From positions 1,054,001 through 1,118,000 of the forward strand of contig OW203988.1 of assembly GCA_934047225.1 (NCBI GenBank): a stretch of 64,000 bases of DNA, given 5' to 3'. The notes under the pieces are model-generated. The model was not told the origin of the DNA, searched no databases, and saw only the letters and a program-made list of their open reading frames with translations. A program made the translations under genes and the position numbers. Positions 30,828 to 41,930 of the stretch are shown here, piece after piece. Position 1 is the first letter of the stretch, and each line of letters opens with the position of its first letter. Source of the DNA: Ypsolopha sequella. Lineage: Eukaryota > Arthropoda > Insecta > Lepidoptera > Ypsolophidae.

Positions 30828-33800
30828 ATGCCAAATTCCGCAGAAGCTGCAAAATTAAAGATGTCGTATAGTTTAAAGAAGCTTAAAAATAAAAGGCAAG
30901 AATTGTTTAATCGCCTTCAGAGAGTTTATGACTTTTCTAAAACCGCTTTAGAGGATGTTTCTTCGGCAGAATTGTTTATGGCCAATGTCGAAACTTTGGA
31001 TACTGTACGCTCAGAAATTCATGTAATCATAGATGAAATTAATGACACAGAGGTATTGATAAATCCTAATTTTGAACCAAATTATCAAAGTTGGTCAGCT
31101 TTTGAGGATCTTTACTCCCATTGCAAATACATCAACCGGAAGTTATCACATTCTTCGAAATCGGCTGACTCTAAAGTTAAAGCTCCACTTGACATGGAAT
31201 GTCCCAAAAAACCTACTATCAAGCTTCCAAAACTGGAACTCGTTGGTTTTTCTGGTGAAGCTACTATGTGGCCAACATTCTATGAAACATTTAAAACCAC
31301 GATTCACGATAATCCGGACTTGACCGACAACGAACGAGTACAATACCTGATGGGTAAACTTTCTGGCCGGGCACTTTCGATTTGTTCTGGAATCACACCG
31401 AACGCAACTAACTACGACATAATCTGGAAAACACTCGTTTCTACTTTTCAAGACTCGCGTAGTTTAGCCACTACTTATTTGGATCAAATGTTTGAATTTC
31501 GCCCTTTAACTACCGCTAGTTCAAAAAACTTGGACTTGTTTTTAGACAAGTTCTGTTCCGCTGTTTCGTGTTTAAAATCGCTGAATATTAAAGATCTTTC
31601 GGATTTTATCCTTATGTATTTGGCCCTTAAAAAACTTGATGTTGAAACCGCTCGTTCATTTGAAATGTTTAAACGTGGTTCCGATTTACCCCATTATGAT
31701 GAATTAATATCATTTTTACGGGAACAAACTAAGATACTGAACCGCACTGCACCCGCAATTACCGCTCCCGCTCCGAACCGCTCCGTTAATAATAATAACA
31801 ACAAAACCGGGTACAGTACCAAGTCAACCCATGCTTTTGTCTCCGCTTCGACCAATAATAATTGTTGTCCGCTATGTAAACAATTAAAACACTATAATTT
31901 ATATAAGTGTCCCGAATTTGTGAAACTAGATATCGAGAAAAGATTTCAGTTCATCAAATCTAATAACGGTTGCACCAATTGTTTAAGTATTACGCATAAC
32001 AATTCCGCTTGTAAATCGTCTTATAATTGCCGCCATTGTAATTGTAAACACCATTCGATGTTGTGCCGCAAACAAAATGTGATGAATACTCACACCGCGC
32101 TTGGTCAAAATATTACCGTGTCTCCACGCACACATACGCAATCTTCGAGGTTGGTGGATCCTGCCGTATCGGCGACTAACACAGAACATATGACTAATGA
32201 TTCTCAATCCGTACCAACTGCGAGTAATAATATTTCTTTATGTAACTTACAGCCTAACTCGCAGCGTAATGAAACATGCCTTTTAGGTACAATTCAAGTG
32301 ATCGTGAAAGATTCTAACGGTATGTCTGTCCGTCTACGTGCGCTCTGCGACCCTGCGTCACAATCCAGTTTTTCGACGGTTTCCTGTTGTGAGAAGCTTA
32401 ACTTAAAATATGAGAAAATTCCCCGCGCTTTTGTTAAGGGCATCGGCTCTTCATCAAACCCAATTAAGGGTGCGACAAACCTTAAATTGTTTTCACGATT
32501 TGATGATTCGGTTTCAATTTCGCTTGACACTTATGTAATCGACCGTATTACCGACAACTTACCATCGGTGCAGGTGGATTTGTCTACGCTTTCATATTTA
32601 AAAGGTATCACACTTGCTGATGAAACCTTTTACTTACCGGGCGAGATTGATATTCTTATCGGTGCATCTTTATTCGCGGATATCTTGTTATCAGGCCGCG
32701 TCTCTGGTCCCCCGGGTACGCCGACGGGATTTCAGACCATCTTCGGTTTTACGCTAATTGGTAATACGCCTGTTTACCAAAATACCGCATGTTCAATTTC
32801 GTTATGCTCTTATATGGAGATTGAACCGCCAATAGATTTTATTTTACAAAAATTTTGGCAATTAGAAGAGGTGCATTGTGAACCTGCTTCTAGTCCCGCA
32901 AATGATGAATGTGAAAAATTATTTATTAACAATGTGTCACGTGACCCCGCTGGTCGCTATTCGGTTTCTTTACCGTTCGCACGGAATCCTAACATACTAG
33001 GAAACTCGTACCATCACGCAAAAAAGTGTTTTATGTCTCTTGAGCGTAGGTTTGTTTCTAACGCAGATTTACGTTCCGAGTATAACAATATAATAAATGA
33101 ATACCTAACTAAAGGTTACATATCCCCGCTTCATAATGATGACCAATTATCTCTTGGTTATTATATTCCGCATCATCCCGTAGTGCGTGTTGATAAATCA
33201 ACGACAAAGGTGCGTATTTGTATGAATGCCAGTACTAAGACTGACTCCGCTGATGGTACTCGTGTCTCATTAAATGACACGCTGCACACAGGTGCTAATT
33301 TGCAAAACGATTTGTTTTTAATTTTACTTGACTTCCGCTTGTATGAAATCGCTTTTACCTCGGATATCAAACAAATGTTCTTACAAGTTTTGGTTAACGC
33401 CGATGATCGCAAATTTCAAAAGTTTTTATACCGCTTTGACACGTGTTCACCGCTTATCGCTTATCAGTTCAATCGCGTCTGCTTTGGACTACGTAGTAGC
33501 CCTTTCCTTGCGATGAGAGTAGTCAGGAAACTCTGTGAGGATGGGAGTTCAGCGTACCCGCTCGCCGCTACTGTAGCCGCACGAAACTGTTACATGGACG
33601 ACATCTGCTATAGCACGCCCACCGTGCAGGGCTCCTTACAGCTCAGAGATGAGCTGGTAGGATTGCTTAAGGCCGGTGGCTTTGAGCTCGTCAAGTGGTC
33701 TAGTAACTGTCAACAGTTACTTGATACACTGCCTGATACTCACCGCTTAAATTCTAGTAAGAATTTTGAAGAACAAACTCAAACTCTTAAAGTTCTTGGC

Positions 33801-36146
33801 TTACAGTGGTCGCCTGATTCTGACGAGTTCTCTTTTACTGTATCGCTAGATAGTCGCCCATGTACTAAACGCAATGTTTTGTCCGTGATAGCACGTCAGT
33901 ACGACGTCCTCGGCTTTACCGCTCCTGTGATCTTGTACGCAAAATTACTCTTGCAGAAAATCTGTATTTTAAAATTAGACTGGGATGAAACACTACCCTC
34001 TGATATTGCGCAGATTTGGCAAAACTATTTGAAGGAGCTACCTGTTTTGCGGGATTTACGTATTAAACGCCACTTAGACGTGTTCCAAAATTCGAAAATT
34101 TCGATAATATCATTTGCAGACGCAAGTGAACGTGGATACGGATGTGTCGTATATATTAGAGTACAAGATGACTCAGACACTTGCACTAGCATTCGGCTGG
34201 TATGCGCAAAGTCAAAAGTCTGTCCACTCAAGACCGTCAGTGTCGCCCGCCTTGAGCTTTGTGCCTCGTTACTCATGTCGAAATTAACTCGTCGTGTAGT
34301 TGACGCTTATAAAATACGTCACAATATTGAACGTATTTACTGTTTTACCGATTCTATGGTAACTTTACACTGGATACATTCCTCACCGCACAGGTTTAAA
34401 ACCTTTGTCGCGACGCGTATAACAAAAATAATATCCGCTATTCCCGCTGAATGTTTTTACCATACAGCTGGTTCTCAAAACCCGAGCGACTGTCTTTCCC
34501 GTGGTCTCACTCCCACGCAGTTGATGAGTCACCCGCTCTGGTTCACTGGACCTGCTTGGCTTTATCTGGACGCTAAAGAGTGGCCAATCAAAACAATAGA
34601 ATCAGCTTCTATTGAAGAAAACTTGCCGGAATCAAAAACAATTTCTCTTCCCGCTTTTAGTAATGAAGAACCGCATCCTCTTCTTTCTCTTTCGGAAAGA
34701 ATTTCGTCATGGCTTGTGCTTTTACACACAATCATTTACATATACCGATTTTTACGTATTTTACCGCGCTCTAATATTTTTACCGCTACCGATATGGATT
34801 TCGCTGAAGTTGCATTGATTAAAGCTCTTCAAGCATTTTATTTTCTTGATGAAATAAAAAGATTAAAGTCAAATAAACTTTGTTCTCCCGCTTTAAATCG
34901 ACTATCGCCATTTTTAGATAAAAATGGATTGTTACGCGTTGGTGGTCGACTTCGCAACACAGACATGACGTTCGATCAACAACACCCTGTGTTGTTACCT
35001 CGTAAAAATCATATTGTCGAATTGATTATCATTCATTATCATCGCAAAAATTGTCACACTGGACCAGTGGCTTTAATGTCAATAATCCGCCAAAAATTTT
35101 GGATACTTTCCTGTCGAAATATTGTTCGTCGCGTAATACATAGCTGCAATTATTGTTTTAAGGCGAAGCCGAGACAAACCTTCCCTTTCATGGCAGATTT
35201 ACCATCATGCCGCGTTAATGAGGCTAAAGCTTTTGTCCACTGCGCTGTGGATTATTGTGGTCCTATCAGTATCACTCCGTATCGAAAACGTGGAGTCCGT
35301 CCCGTCAAATGTTACCTCTGCATATTTGTATGCCTGGTGACTCGTGCAGTTCACGTTGAATTGGCAACTGATCTTAGCACGAACACTTTTCTTTCCGCGT
35401 TCAAACGTTTTTTATCTAGACGTGGAGCAGTGTCTTTCGTATATTCAGATAATGCTACGAACTTTGTAGGCGCTAGAAATGCCCTCTCAGAAATTTACAA
35501 TTTGACAAACTCCGAAGAATTTAAAACGTCTTTCGCGAATGAACTTGCCGATCATAGAATACAATGGAAATTTAATATTCCACGTAGCCCACATTTTGGG
35601 GGACATTATGAGATATATGTCAAAGGATTTAAGACGCATTTGCATAGAGTAGTAGGTACTCAACTGTTGACCTACGAAGAATTATTAACTGTAGTTACGC
35701 AAATAGAATGTGTCATAAATTCTCGTCCGCTTACGCTGCTGAGTGAAGATCCATCTGAACTTAGCGCGTTAACTCCTGCACATTTTCTGATGTCAACTCC
35801 TTTAAAAGAATTACCCGCTTGTAAGGTGGCTGATGAGCCAGTTAATTTATTACGTCGCTACGCGTTGCTTGATCAAATGGTAGAATCGTTCGCAAGGCGA
35901 TGGAAGAATGATTATCTCCATCTTCTCCAGTCTAGAGGAAAATGGAATACACCTTCCAACCCAATCAAAATTGGATCTGTTGTCGTTGTAGTTACCGATA
36001 ACACTCCACCGCTTCAATGGCCGCTCGGTGTTATTGTAGCTGTATACCCTGGCAAAGATAATGTCATTAGGGTAGCTTCTGTCAAAACGACGACAGGTGT
36101 TTACAAACGACCTGTCGTGCGTCTTTGCCCTCTCCCATCTCAATAA
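30828..36146 (+). CDS. BEL/Pao gag-pol polyprotein, intact
   Basis: 1,772 codons from ATG at 30828 (context AACATGCC) to TAA at 36144. The frame is open a little further upstream but has no earlier ATG. Order of parts: coiled N-terminus; DUF1759-type gag core at about 125-285 (LPKLELVGFSGEATMWPTFY); Cys/His-rich knuckle region 346-413; BEL aspartic protease about 490-640 with LCDPASQSS at 506-514 (catalytic D508, Pro-Ala where Ser/Thr-Gly is usual) and PGEIDILIG at 604-612; reverse transcriptase about 770-1000 with SDIKQMF (D845) and YMDD at 922-925; RNase H about 1090-1225 (FADAS, RLELC, TDSM); integrase HHCC H1403-C1443; core D1475, D1541 and E1595; DUF5641-like tail 1680-1772. No stop, frameshift or lost catalytic residue in RT, RNase H or integrase. 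Gag and Pol are presumably separated by the encoded protease. Confidence 0.95.
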   Translation: MPNSAEAAKLKMSYSLKKLKNKRQELFNRLQRVYDFSKTALEDVSSAELFMANVETLDTVRSEIHVIIDEINDTEVLINPNFEPNYQSWSAFEDLYSHCKYINRKLSHSSKSADSKVKAPLDMECPKKPTIKLPKLELVGFSGEATMWPTFYETFKTTIHDNPDLTDNERVQYLMGKLSGRALSICSGITPNATNYDIIWKTLVSTFQDSRSLATTYLDQMFEFRPLTTASSKNLDLFLDKFCSAVSCLKSLNIKDLSDFILMYLALKKLDVETARSFEMFKRGSDLPHYDELISFLREQTKILNRTAPAITAPAPNRSVNNNNNKTGYSTKSTHAFVSASTNNNCCPLCKQLKHYNLYKCPEFVKLDIEKRFQFIKSNNGCTNCLSITHNNSACKSSYNCRHCNCKHHSMLCRKQNVMNTHTALGQNITVSPRTHTQSSRLVDPAVSATNTEHMTNDSQSVPTASNNISLCNLQPNSQRNETCLLGTIQVIVKDSNGMSVRLRALCDPASQSSFSTVSCCEKLNLKYEKIPRAFVKGIGSSSNPIKGATNLKLFSRFDDSVSISLDTYVIDRITDNLPSVQVDLSTLSYLKGITLADETFYLPGEIDILIGASLFADILLSGRVSGPPGTPTGFQTIFGFTLIGNTPVYQNTACSISLCSYMEIEPPIDFILQKFWQLEEVHCEPASSPANDECEKLFINNVSRDPAGRYSVSLPFARNPNILGNSYHHAKKCFMSLERRFVSNADLRSEYNNIINEYLTKGYISPLHNDDQLSLGYYIPHHPVVRVDKSTTKVRICMNASTKTDSADGTRVSLNDTLHTGANLQNDLFLILLDFRLYEIAFTSDIKQMFLQVLVNADDRKFQKFLYRFDTCSPLIAYQFNRVCFGLRSSPFLAMRVVRKLCEDGSSAYPLAATVAARNCYMDDICYSTPTVQGSLQLRDELVGLLKAGGFELVKWSSNCQQLLDTLPDTHRLNSSKNFEEQTQTLKVLGLQWSPDSDEFSFTVSLDSRPCTKRNVLSVIARQYDVLGFTAPVILYAKLLLQKICILKLDWDETLPSDIAQIWQNYLKELPVLRDLRIKRHLDVFQNSKISIISFADASERGYGCVVYIRVQDDSDTCTSIRLVCAKSKVCPLKTVSVARLELCASLLMSKLTRRVVDAYKIRHNIERIYCFTDSMVTLHWIHSSPHRFKTFVATRITKIISAIPAECFYHTAGSQNPSDCLSRGLTPTQLMSHPLWFTGPAWLYLDAKEWPIKTIESASIEENLPESKTISLPAFSNEEPHPLLSLSERISSWLVLLHTIIYIYRFLRILPRSNIFTATDMDFAEVALIKALQAFYFLDEIKRLKSNKLCSPALNRLSPFLDKNGLLRVGGRLRNTDMTFDQQHPVLLPRKNHIVELIIIHYHRKNCHTGPVALMSIIRQKFWILSCRNIVRRVIHSCNYCFKAKPRQTFPFMADLPSCRVNEAKAFVHCAVDYCGPISITPYRKRGVRPVKCYLCIFVCLVTRAVHVELATDLSTNTFLSAFKRFLSRRGAVSFVYSDNATNFVGARNALSEIYNLTNSEEFKTSFANELADHRIQWKFNIPRSPHFGGHYEIYVKGFKTHLHRVVGTQLLTYEELLTVVTQIECVINSRPLTLLSEDPSELSALTPAHFLMSTPLKELPACKVADEPVNLLRRYALLDQMVESFARRWKNDYLHLLQSRGKWNTPSNPIKIGSVVVVVTDNTPPLQWPLGVIVAVYPGKDNVIRVASVKTTTGVYKRPVVRLCPLPSQ

Positions 36147-36234
36147 CTCCTTTCTTTGCCCCCGCTTCAAAATTTCGTTATTCTCTGTCTTATTTTTACT
36201 TTTCTATTCTTATTTTAAAACCAATGGTTTTAAC

Positions 36235-36246
36235 GCCGGGGGCAAA
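36235..36246 (+). other. BEL polypurine tract
   Basis: CCGGGGGCAAA directly precedes the 3' LTR and would prime plus-strand synthesis. Confidence 0.75.
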
Positions 36247-36711
36247 TGTTCGCGCCACTTCTTGTGGCTCTCATACTGCGGGGTAGTTGTGAATTAATAT
36301 TTTCAACTGTCATTTTCGCTGCATCTCCACCCGCTTAGTTTTGGACGCAAATCAATCAGTCGTCAATCAGAAGCCTTTCACGCCGGAGGTATACGCTGAT
36401 TGTCATTCGACTAGGTCCTACCTCGACCCTACCGCCCGCCATTTTGAGATCGCACCCGCTGTGCGCCTCATTTTCATCTATTACTATTACGAAGAAGATT
36501 AGCCGAGAAGAGCGCAACCAGGCACGAAGAGGAAGAAGAAAACCATCTTGGAGAACACCAGAGACTTGGTGGCTCAGGCGAAGCGTGGTTTGTGGTGCAT
36601 GCAGCTCCTTCCCAAGGTCAGATCTTTCATCTTCGTAATTATTTCTCTTCACTTCCCGCTATTTTTAAAACCTATGGTGATACAAAGCACTGCCGTCATA
36701 TCGCGTGCTCA
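36247..36711 (+). repeat. 3' LTR of BEL/Pao element
   Basis: 465 bp, matching the 5' LTR throughout by eye. It is followed immediately by the second GTTGG target duplication. Confidence 0.95.
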
Positions 36712-37183
36712 GTTGGATACTATAGGTTGGAAGTTCGAAGAAACCTTGCACTGGCCAAATACTTCTTCAAACTCATAGTTAAGGGGTAAAGTAGTTAACA
36801 GGGATGTACTAGCTTCATTATCTCTGGCAGTACCAAACCCCCGACTAAGAAAAGAAATTAGGCAAAAAAAGTTTACTGTGCCGACCGCTCGCACTAATTT
36901 ACAGAAATATTCACCATTGGCCAGGGCTATACAGATTTTAAATGATGTGGCACGTATGACTGACATAATGAATTGTTCTATGGCAGAATTCACAAAAGTA
37001 GTCCTGAATGTATTGACTTTGACGAGAGATTAAGATTAGTTGATTATTAAAAATGTACTAGATATAATAATGACATGTATTTCTTATTATGTAATTATTT
37101 CTTCATTGCTTGCTGAATTGGTTATACACTGTAATGGTTTGCAATTTGTTACTTAAATAAATAAATAAATAAATAAATAATAA
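36712..37183 (+). pseudogene. LINE A right part with (TAAA)n tail
   Basis: After the duplicated GTTGG the LINE A frame continues: Y-Y-R-L-E-V-R-R-N-L-A-L-A-K-Y, then, after a one-base frameshift near 36783, VVNRDVLASLSLAVPNPRLR and YSPLARAIQILNDVARMTDI, stopping at about 37033. The 3' UTR ends in (TAAA)n at 37154-37183. The frameshift shows that this LINE copy is defective independently of the BEL insertion. Confidence 0.85.
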
Positions 37184-38125
37184 ATAATTATACAAAGTGA
37201 AATCTAATCAACCACCCAAACCCATACCGGAGATCCGGCCAGGGACCAGGTTCACTGATCACCAACCGGGCCCCCAGCACGAATCCAGGCAGCCAACTTA
37301 ATCCTATCCTATACACTCGTACTACATACTAGTAGGTTACATACTAGTAGGTTACATATATAAATACATGCCTAGCTCCACCCATTCGATTAGTCTTGCT
37401 AAGAATAAGGGCAAGAAACTTAACATATTTCCTTAGGATGTCTTTTTTTATCATTATTTCTTTTTTTTTACATATCAGTTACATATTTAAACTTGTACTA
37501 TACAAATAACTTATATTTATAAGGGATAAAAAATACAAGACATCTGGAATTTAGGATACTGAAAAAAGAAAAATATGTATATCTTTGTCTACCTGTCTCA
37601 TATTATATATTTGCCTTTTACAGTCTGTTAATTAATGTTAACTACTTAGAGGAATCATAAGTTAGGAAATTATACTACTTACTTAAATTATAAACTACTA
37701 TCATGACAAATATCACTACTACTGTAACACCATGCTTCACAATCTTCCAAATATTAATTTATTTTATAATATGCCTTTTTCTGTAGGCTTCGCTTAAGCT
37801 CTTTAAAGTTTAAACTTATTCTCTGACAAAGTAAGGACCTCCTTTGGAAGTTTATTGTAAAATCTTATACCATGTCCTACGAAAGAGGTACTCACTTTGG
37901 CGAGTCTGATTTTTGGAAAAGCCAGTTTATGTTTATTTCTGGTTACTTTACAGTGTGTTGCTCGCCTATTCTCGGGAAAGACGCATTATTTTTTCTGACA
38001 TACTCGTATCTAAGAAAAACAAATATAAATTCACAAGGAACAGTTCATATATGATTTTTTTTTCTTTTAACGAATCTTGGAGCTTCATATCATAAATTGC
38101 CCAAAACCAACCTGTAACAAGTGTA
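37184..38125 (-). pseudogene. LINE B, outer layer of the nest (right part)
   Basis: Minus strand. The start (ATAATTATACAAAGTGAAAT) continues the 3' UTR broken at 29607, with ATAATT present on both sides of LINE A as a candidate 6-bp target duplication. It then matches 60170-60640 reversed (including CCGGAGATCCGGCCAGGGAC and CATTCGATTAGTCTTGCTAA) and the C-terminal coding part of LINE B (FYNKLPKEV-type and STSFVGHGIRFYNK-type regions) up to about 38125. It contains stops and frameshifts and is 5' truncated. Confidence 0.85.
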
Positions 38126-38914
38126 TCTGTTATACCTACATTACCTAAATAAATATATTTAATATGCATATTTCAATTCCTCACGCGGCATTGTACGATC
38201 CAACGTTCTCTTGTTTTTTTCTTTCAAACAATCGTTCGTGACGTCTTTAGGCCTTCATCGCCAGAAATAATTTATTATTTGCTATGGACAAGTAACTTCT
38301 AACAGAAGAAAAGTAAGTTCCAAAAATCTTTAAATGAGGATATTTTTTTTGTTACCGCTAGTTGATCAACTGTACACGAGGTGTCCGCTAGTTGATCGAC
38401 TGTAACAAAGACAAAATTATAATGTCCCTCCCGACACCTATAAAAGTGTAATTTGAAGGGTTCCACCCTCCACGGTGTACTCGTCAGTAACCGATAGCTC
38501 TCAGAGAGCAGCGACATTCAGGCTCTCCTCGTAGTGTAATCTGTTCACGATTACTACTCATTTATTGTCTGCGGTTGCGTGCTCATTGTCGAGGAGAGCG
38601 ATTTGTTTACTTACGATCTAATAATTGTTTATATAATGATGTTATTGATATAATGTTAATTTATATCTCCTTGCGATGGATAAATCGCCAAGTGTTCAAA
38701 CATAGAAATTTATTTCTGTCATAGTTTCGATAAGAGAAATGTGTATTCTTCACTACCCGATGCTGTAACAGGTACCGGTAGGGCATAATGGTCTTTGACT
38801 AGCTTTGAATACACTAGCGTCCTCTAGGCGCCAAGTGGCTCACTGTAAAGTGGGTATCTATAAATATCATTGCAGTATGGGAAAGCACATAGGTAAATTC
38901 ACGAGTTGTGTTGA
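38126..38914. other. Unassigned; short duplication
   Basis: AT-rich sequence. CCGCTAGTTGAT(C)(A/G)ACTGTA occurs twice at 38355-38404, about 30 bp apart. No gene was recognised. Confidence 0.45.
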
Positions 38915-38987
38915 GACCTGGGTAGCTCAGAGGTTAGAGCATACACCCGGCAAGAGAGATCCCGGGTTCGAATCCCGGTTCAGAGCT
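38915..38987 (+). mobile_element. tRNA-like SINE head or tRNA pseudogene
   Basis: Contains an A box (TAGCTCAGAGGTTAGAGC) and a B box (GGGTTCGAATCCCGG, with CCGGG/CCCGG T-stem). The acceptor ends GACCTGG and TTCAGAG do not pair and no proper anticodon arm forms. It therefore fits a tRNA-derived SINE promoter region more than a functional tRNA gene. Confidence 0.7.
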
Positions 38988-40259
38988 CCTCACATCCAGA
39001 TTTACTTTTCTTTCTGCGTTTCTATACTGCAATTATATAATGTTAATTAATAATAATTAGAACTTAAACATACGAGTACGTACATTTAGTAAATTTACAG
39101 GTTATGTACAGATTACCTTTTGCCAATATAATCACTATAATAATTCACTATTCAAGTGACTGCACGTACCTTTACATAAGACTCGAGTCTTAGTCGCGTA
39201 AAATTAAAACATATTTTAACGGATCTTGTCGTTTTGACGGCTTTATAGGCTACCAGTTTACAGACCACATCAGCCTACAGAAGCTTTAAAACGTCAAGCA
39301 TATATAAAAATTATAATAATAGATACATCATTTGTATATACATTGGATGAATTCCCCAAATGAATACTGACATTTATTTGATGAGTGTTTGCTATATTTA
39401 AAAATAGATATGCAGACATTGGGCATGTCTGAGAAGGATTCAGTTAATTTACGCAAAAAGCAATCACTTCTGTAAAGGTTTTCGTGTAGAAACTTGCAAC
39501 TTGTGCACTGCGTATAGAAATACAAAAACAACAAAATAAACATGGTTGCTATAACCTCACCCGCGTTCCGCTACAACCTCCCCCGAGGATACAAGTTCAG
39601 ATCAAGATGAAGGCGAGTTACTGCCCCATCCAGTGTCGGGCGATCCACCGTGCGGTCCGATTCAGACTTACGCTGCTAAAACCATGAGTGAAAGATGAGC
39701 GATCCGTAATGATTGAGCTAGCTTACGGTGATCTGACATTTTGCAACCTTATTAATAGTTTGGGCCACTCAAAATATATCTTAAGAGACAATGTACAAAC
39801 ATTACAAAATCGCTATTCTTATATAACGAGGTGACATTTATTTTTGTAGCGAAAATTCATACTAAAGACTCGATAAGTGCTTAGTGTCAGGGTGTTGACT
39901 CTTTTTGTAAAATTCGTAAATTATGTTGGGTACTTACCTATGAAATTTGCAAAATTGTCTTACATATTCATGAGTTCATAATTCCTGTAATTCAATAGCT
40001 ATTTCCATTATCTGTATTTTGTTTCAAAGATAATTTCAACGTTTTATATCCACGTATTAAATTCTGTTTTTATTTTCAGTTTGATAACTAAAATGAAATC
40101 TTCAAAAACTGTTCGTCCCAAATGCCATCCATTTCCATGATTTTTTACAGCTGACACTTTTCAAAAATTAAATTAAGGCGCTACGAATAAAAGTCGACAC
40201 TTTAAAAACTTACATATCTACTTCAGTAAATAATGTATTCTATTGATAAAATTTACTTT
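38988..40259. other. Unassigned sequence
   Basis: AT-rich with one more complex patch at 39540-39730. No coding or repeat assignment. Confidence 0.45.
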
Positions 40260-40575
40260 TGGATTCTTTTTCTAGGGACCTGTTAAAGCAGAAACGCAAT
40301 TGGAGAAATTCGGCTCGATAGAAATATTTATTGAAATTAGGTCCTTTTCGACAGCAATTCTCCTGGTCTGACAATTTAGAATGACATATGGACTGCAATT
40401 ATATTTTATTAGATGGGTTTTGACAGTATCTAGGACCTGGTAAAATGAAATTTTGATAGCGTCTTTAAAACATTTTATATTAATAAAAAACCGACTTTTT
40501 GCTATTTTTCCACGAATCCGTCCCTCTCGCACTGAGGGTTTTTTCGCATATGGAGTAACAGGGACGCTAAAACTT
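40260..40575 (+). repeat. Dispersed repeat related to 57240-57610
   Basis: Shares with 57240-57610 a GATAGAAATA.TT.TTGAA.T.AGGTC block and, further on, a TCC..CCCTCTCGCACT block followed by TTTTTCGC...GGAGT.ACAG. The spacing differs between the two. The superfamily is not known to me. Confidence 0.5.
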
Positions 40576-41434
40576 TTACATATCGCCTTAATTTTGCTGT
40601 AAGCTTAATGTTGTCTCATTCATACACAAAATAAATTATTCAATTTGGATTTCTAATTCCCAAAAAAAAATTTATTTTCTTCAAATTCTCCATACAAAAC
40701 GTCCAATTTCATATGTAAGGACCTAATATTTTTCGTGTTCCCTACAAACGTAAGCCCAGCCCCTAGTTATTATTTTTTCGTCAATATTAACGGTTCGGAC
40801 CGTTTCGCGGAATAGATTTCTTTAACCGCAGTTTGTATACAGATATTAAAATAAGCATATCCTTTATTAAATGAAAACAAGTATTGTCTTTCGTTCGACC
40901 TTCAGGGACGTCATCATCGCACATTTGAATACGAAAAAATATATTTCTTGAACGCATCTTTTCAGTCTGATAAGGATTCGACCAGTCAACCTAATATGAT
41001 GACGTCACTTTCTGTACATACTAAAATACTATTCCAAAAAGCAGACAAGGATTTAATTTTTTGAAACATTTAATTTTGTGAAATTAGCCAATAGTGCAAT
41101 TGATCCGTGATACTGATCACTTACCAAGCCTCCGGTATGAATTTGGCTGCATGAAAAATGTCACCCTATACAGGCTTCAACGACTTCTTGATGAATGACA
41201 AATGTGGAAAAATCGATAGAGGTTAGTCAGGATCATGGCTTGTAAAATGTCTTATAACAAAATAGTACAAATCAAAACACAAAAAGAATTCATTACTTGT
41301 AGGTGTTTGAACCTAGAACTAGATAGATACCATGGATTGAAGTTCACGTCACAATGCGCAACATTTCTGTCGACGTGACCAAAGTTTGCTTCTACTTCTT
41401 AATTACTATAGTGAACATTTCTATGTCTGTGTGA
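40576..41434. other. Unassigned sequence
   Basis: No open frame of note and no repeat partner seen. Confidence 0.45.
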
Positions 41435-41930
41435 GATTTCTTCAGTTTCAGTTTCAGTTTATTTATTCTTCAAACAATTTACATTGTATTCGAAAAACAA
41501 TCTTATAATTAACATATTTTACAAATCTTAAAATTATAATGACATTGTATGTATCGGTTCTTAATTTGATGCAATGTTAATAAATAAATAGTAATGGTAA
41601 TGGTAATAAAATGTCTATTAGTTATCAAATTTATGTCAAAAGTATTAGGTAAAGGACAAAGATCCAGGACGTCAAGTATTGTAAAAAAAAAATCATCCAG
41701 TGAGTACAGACATTTCGTAAGCAAGAATTTTTTTAGATTAGTTTTAAAAATACCAGTTGAGTCAATTAGCTTCAAACCTAAAGGCAACGCGTTGTAACAT
41801 CTAACAGATATAGAATATATAGAGATTGAAAAGAATTAAAATTTGGCAATTCTTTGCCACTAAACTGATCTGGATGACCGCGGGCGCGAAGAGTGGTGTA
41901 CAAGTTATATACTCCAGACAAGCCTTGGCT
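41435..41930 (-). pseudogene. LINE 3' fragment (CR1-like)
   Basis: The minus strand starts with degenerate coding sequence and contains A-L-P-L-G-L-K-L-I-D-S, then FKTNLKKFLLTKCLYSLDDF. The pattern LP..L......FK..LK..L....YS.D.F is the usual C-terminal end of CR1/Jockey-type LINEs. A 3' UTR with AATAAATA follows, ending near a (TTTCAG)n-like run at 41438-41460. It is a different family from LINE A and LINE B by nucleotide sequence. Confidence 0.65.

Larger units (their letters stand above)
29877..36711 (+). mobile_element. Complete BEL/Pao LTR retrotransposon
   Basis: A 6,835-bp element bounded by two 465-bp LTRs in which I found no difference, with TG...CA ends, a 5-bp target duplication, a primer-binding-site candidate, one uninterrupted gag-pol frame and a polypurine tract. 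Everything expected of an autonomous BEL/Pao element is present. There is no env-like third frame between pol and the 3' LTR. The apparently identical LTRs mean insertion was recent, because both LTRs are copied from one template at integration. It lies inside LINE A and splits its frame. Confidence 0.95.

Noticed and set aside
36147..36246. env-like gene downstream of BEL pol
   Set aside because: Only about 100 bp separates the stop codon from the 3' LTR, too short for an envelope gene.
38915..38987. Functional tRNA gene
   Set aside because: A and B boxes are present, but the acceptor stem does not pair and no anticodon arm forms. A SINE or tRNA pseudogene fits better.
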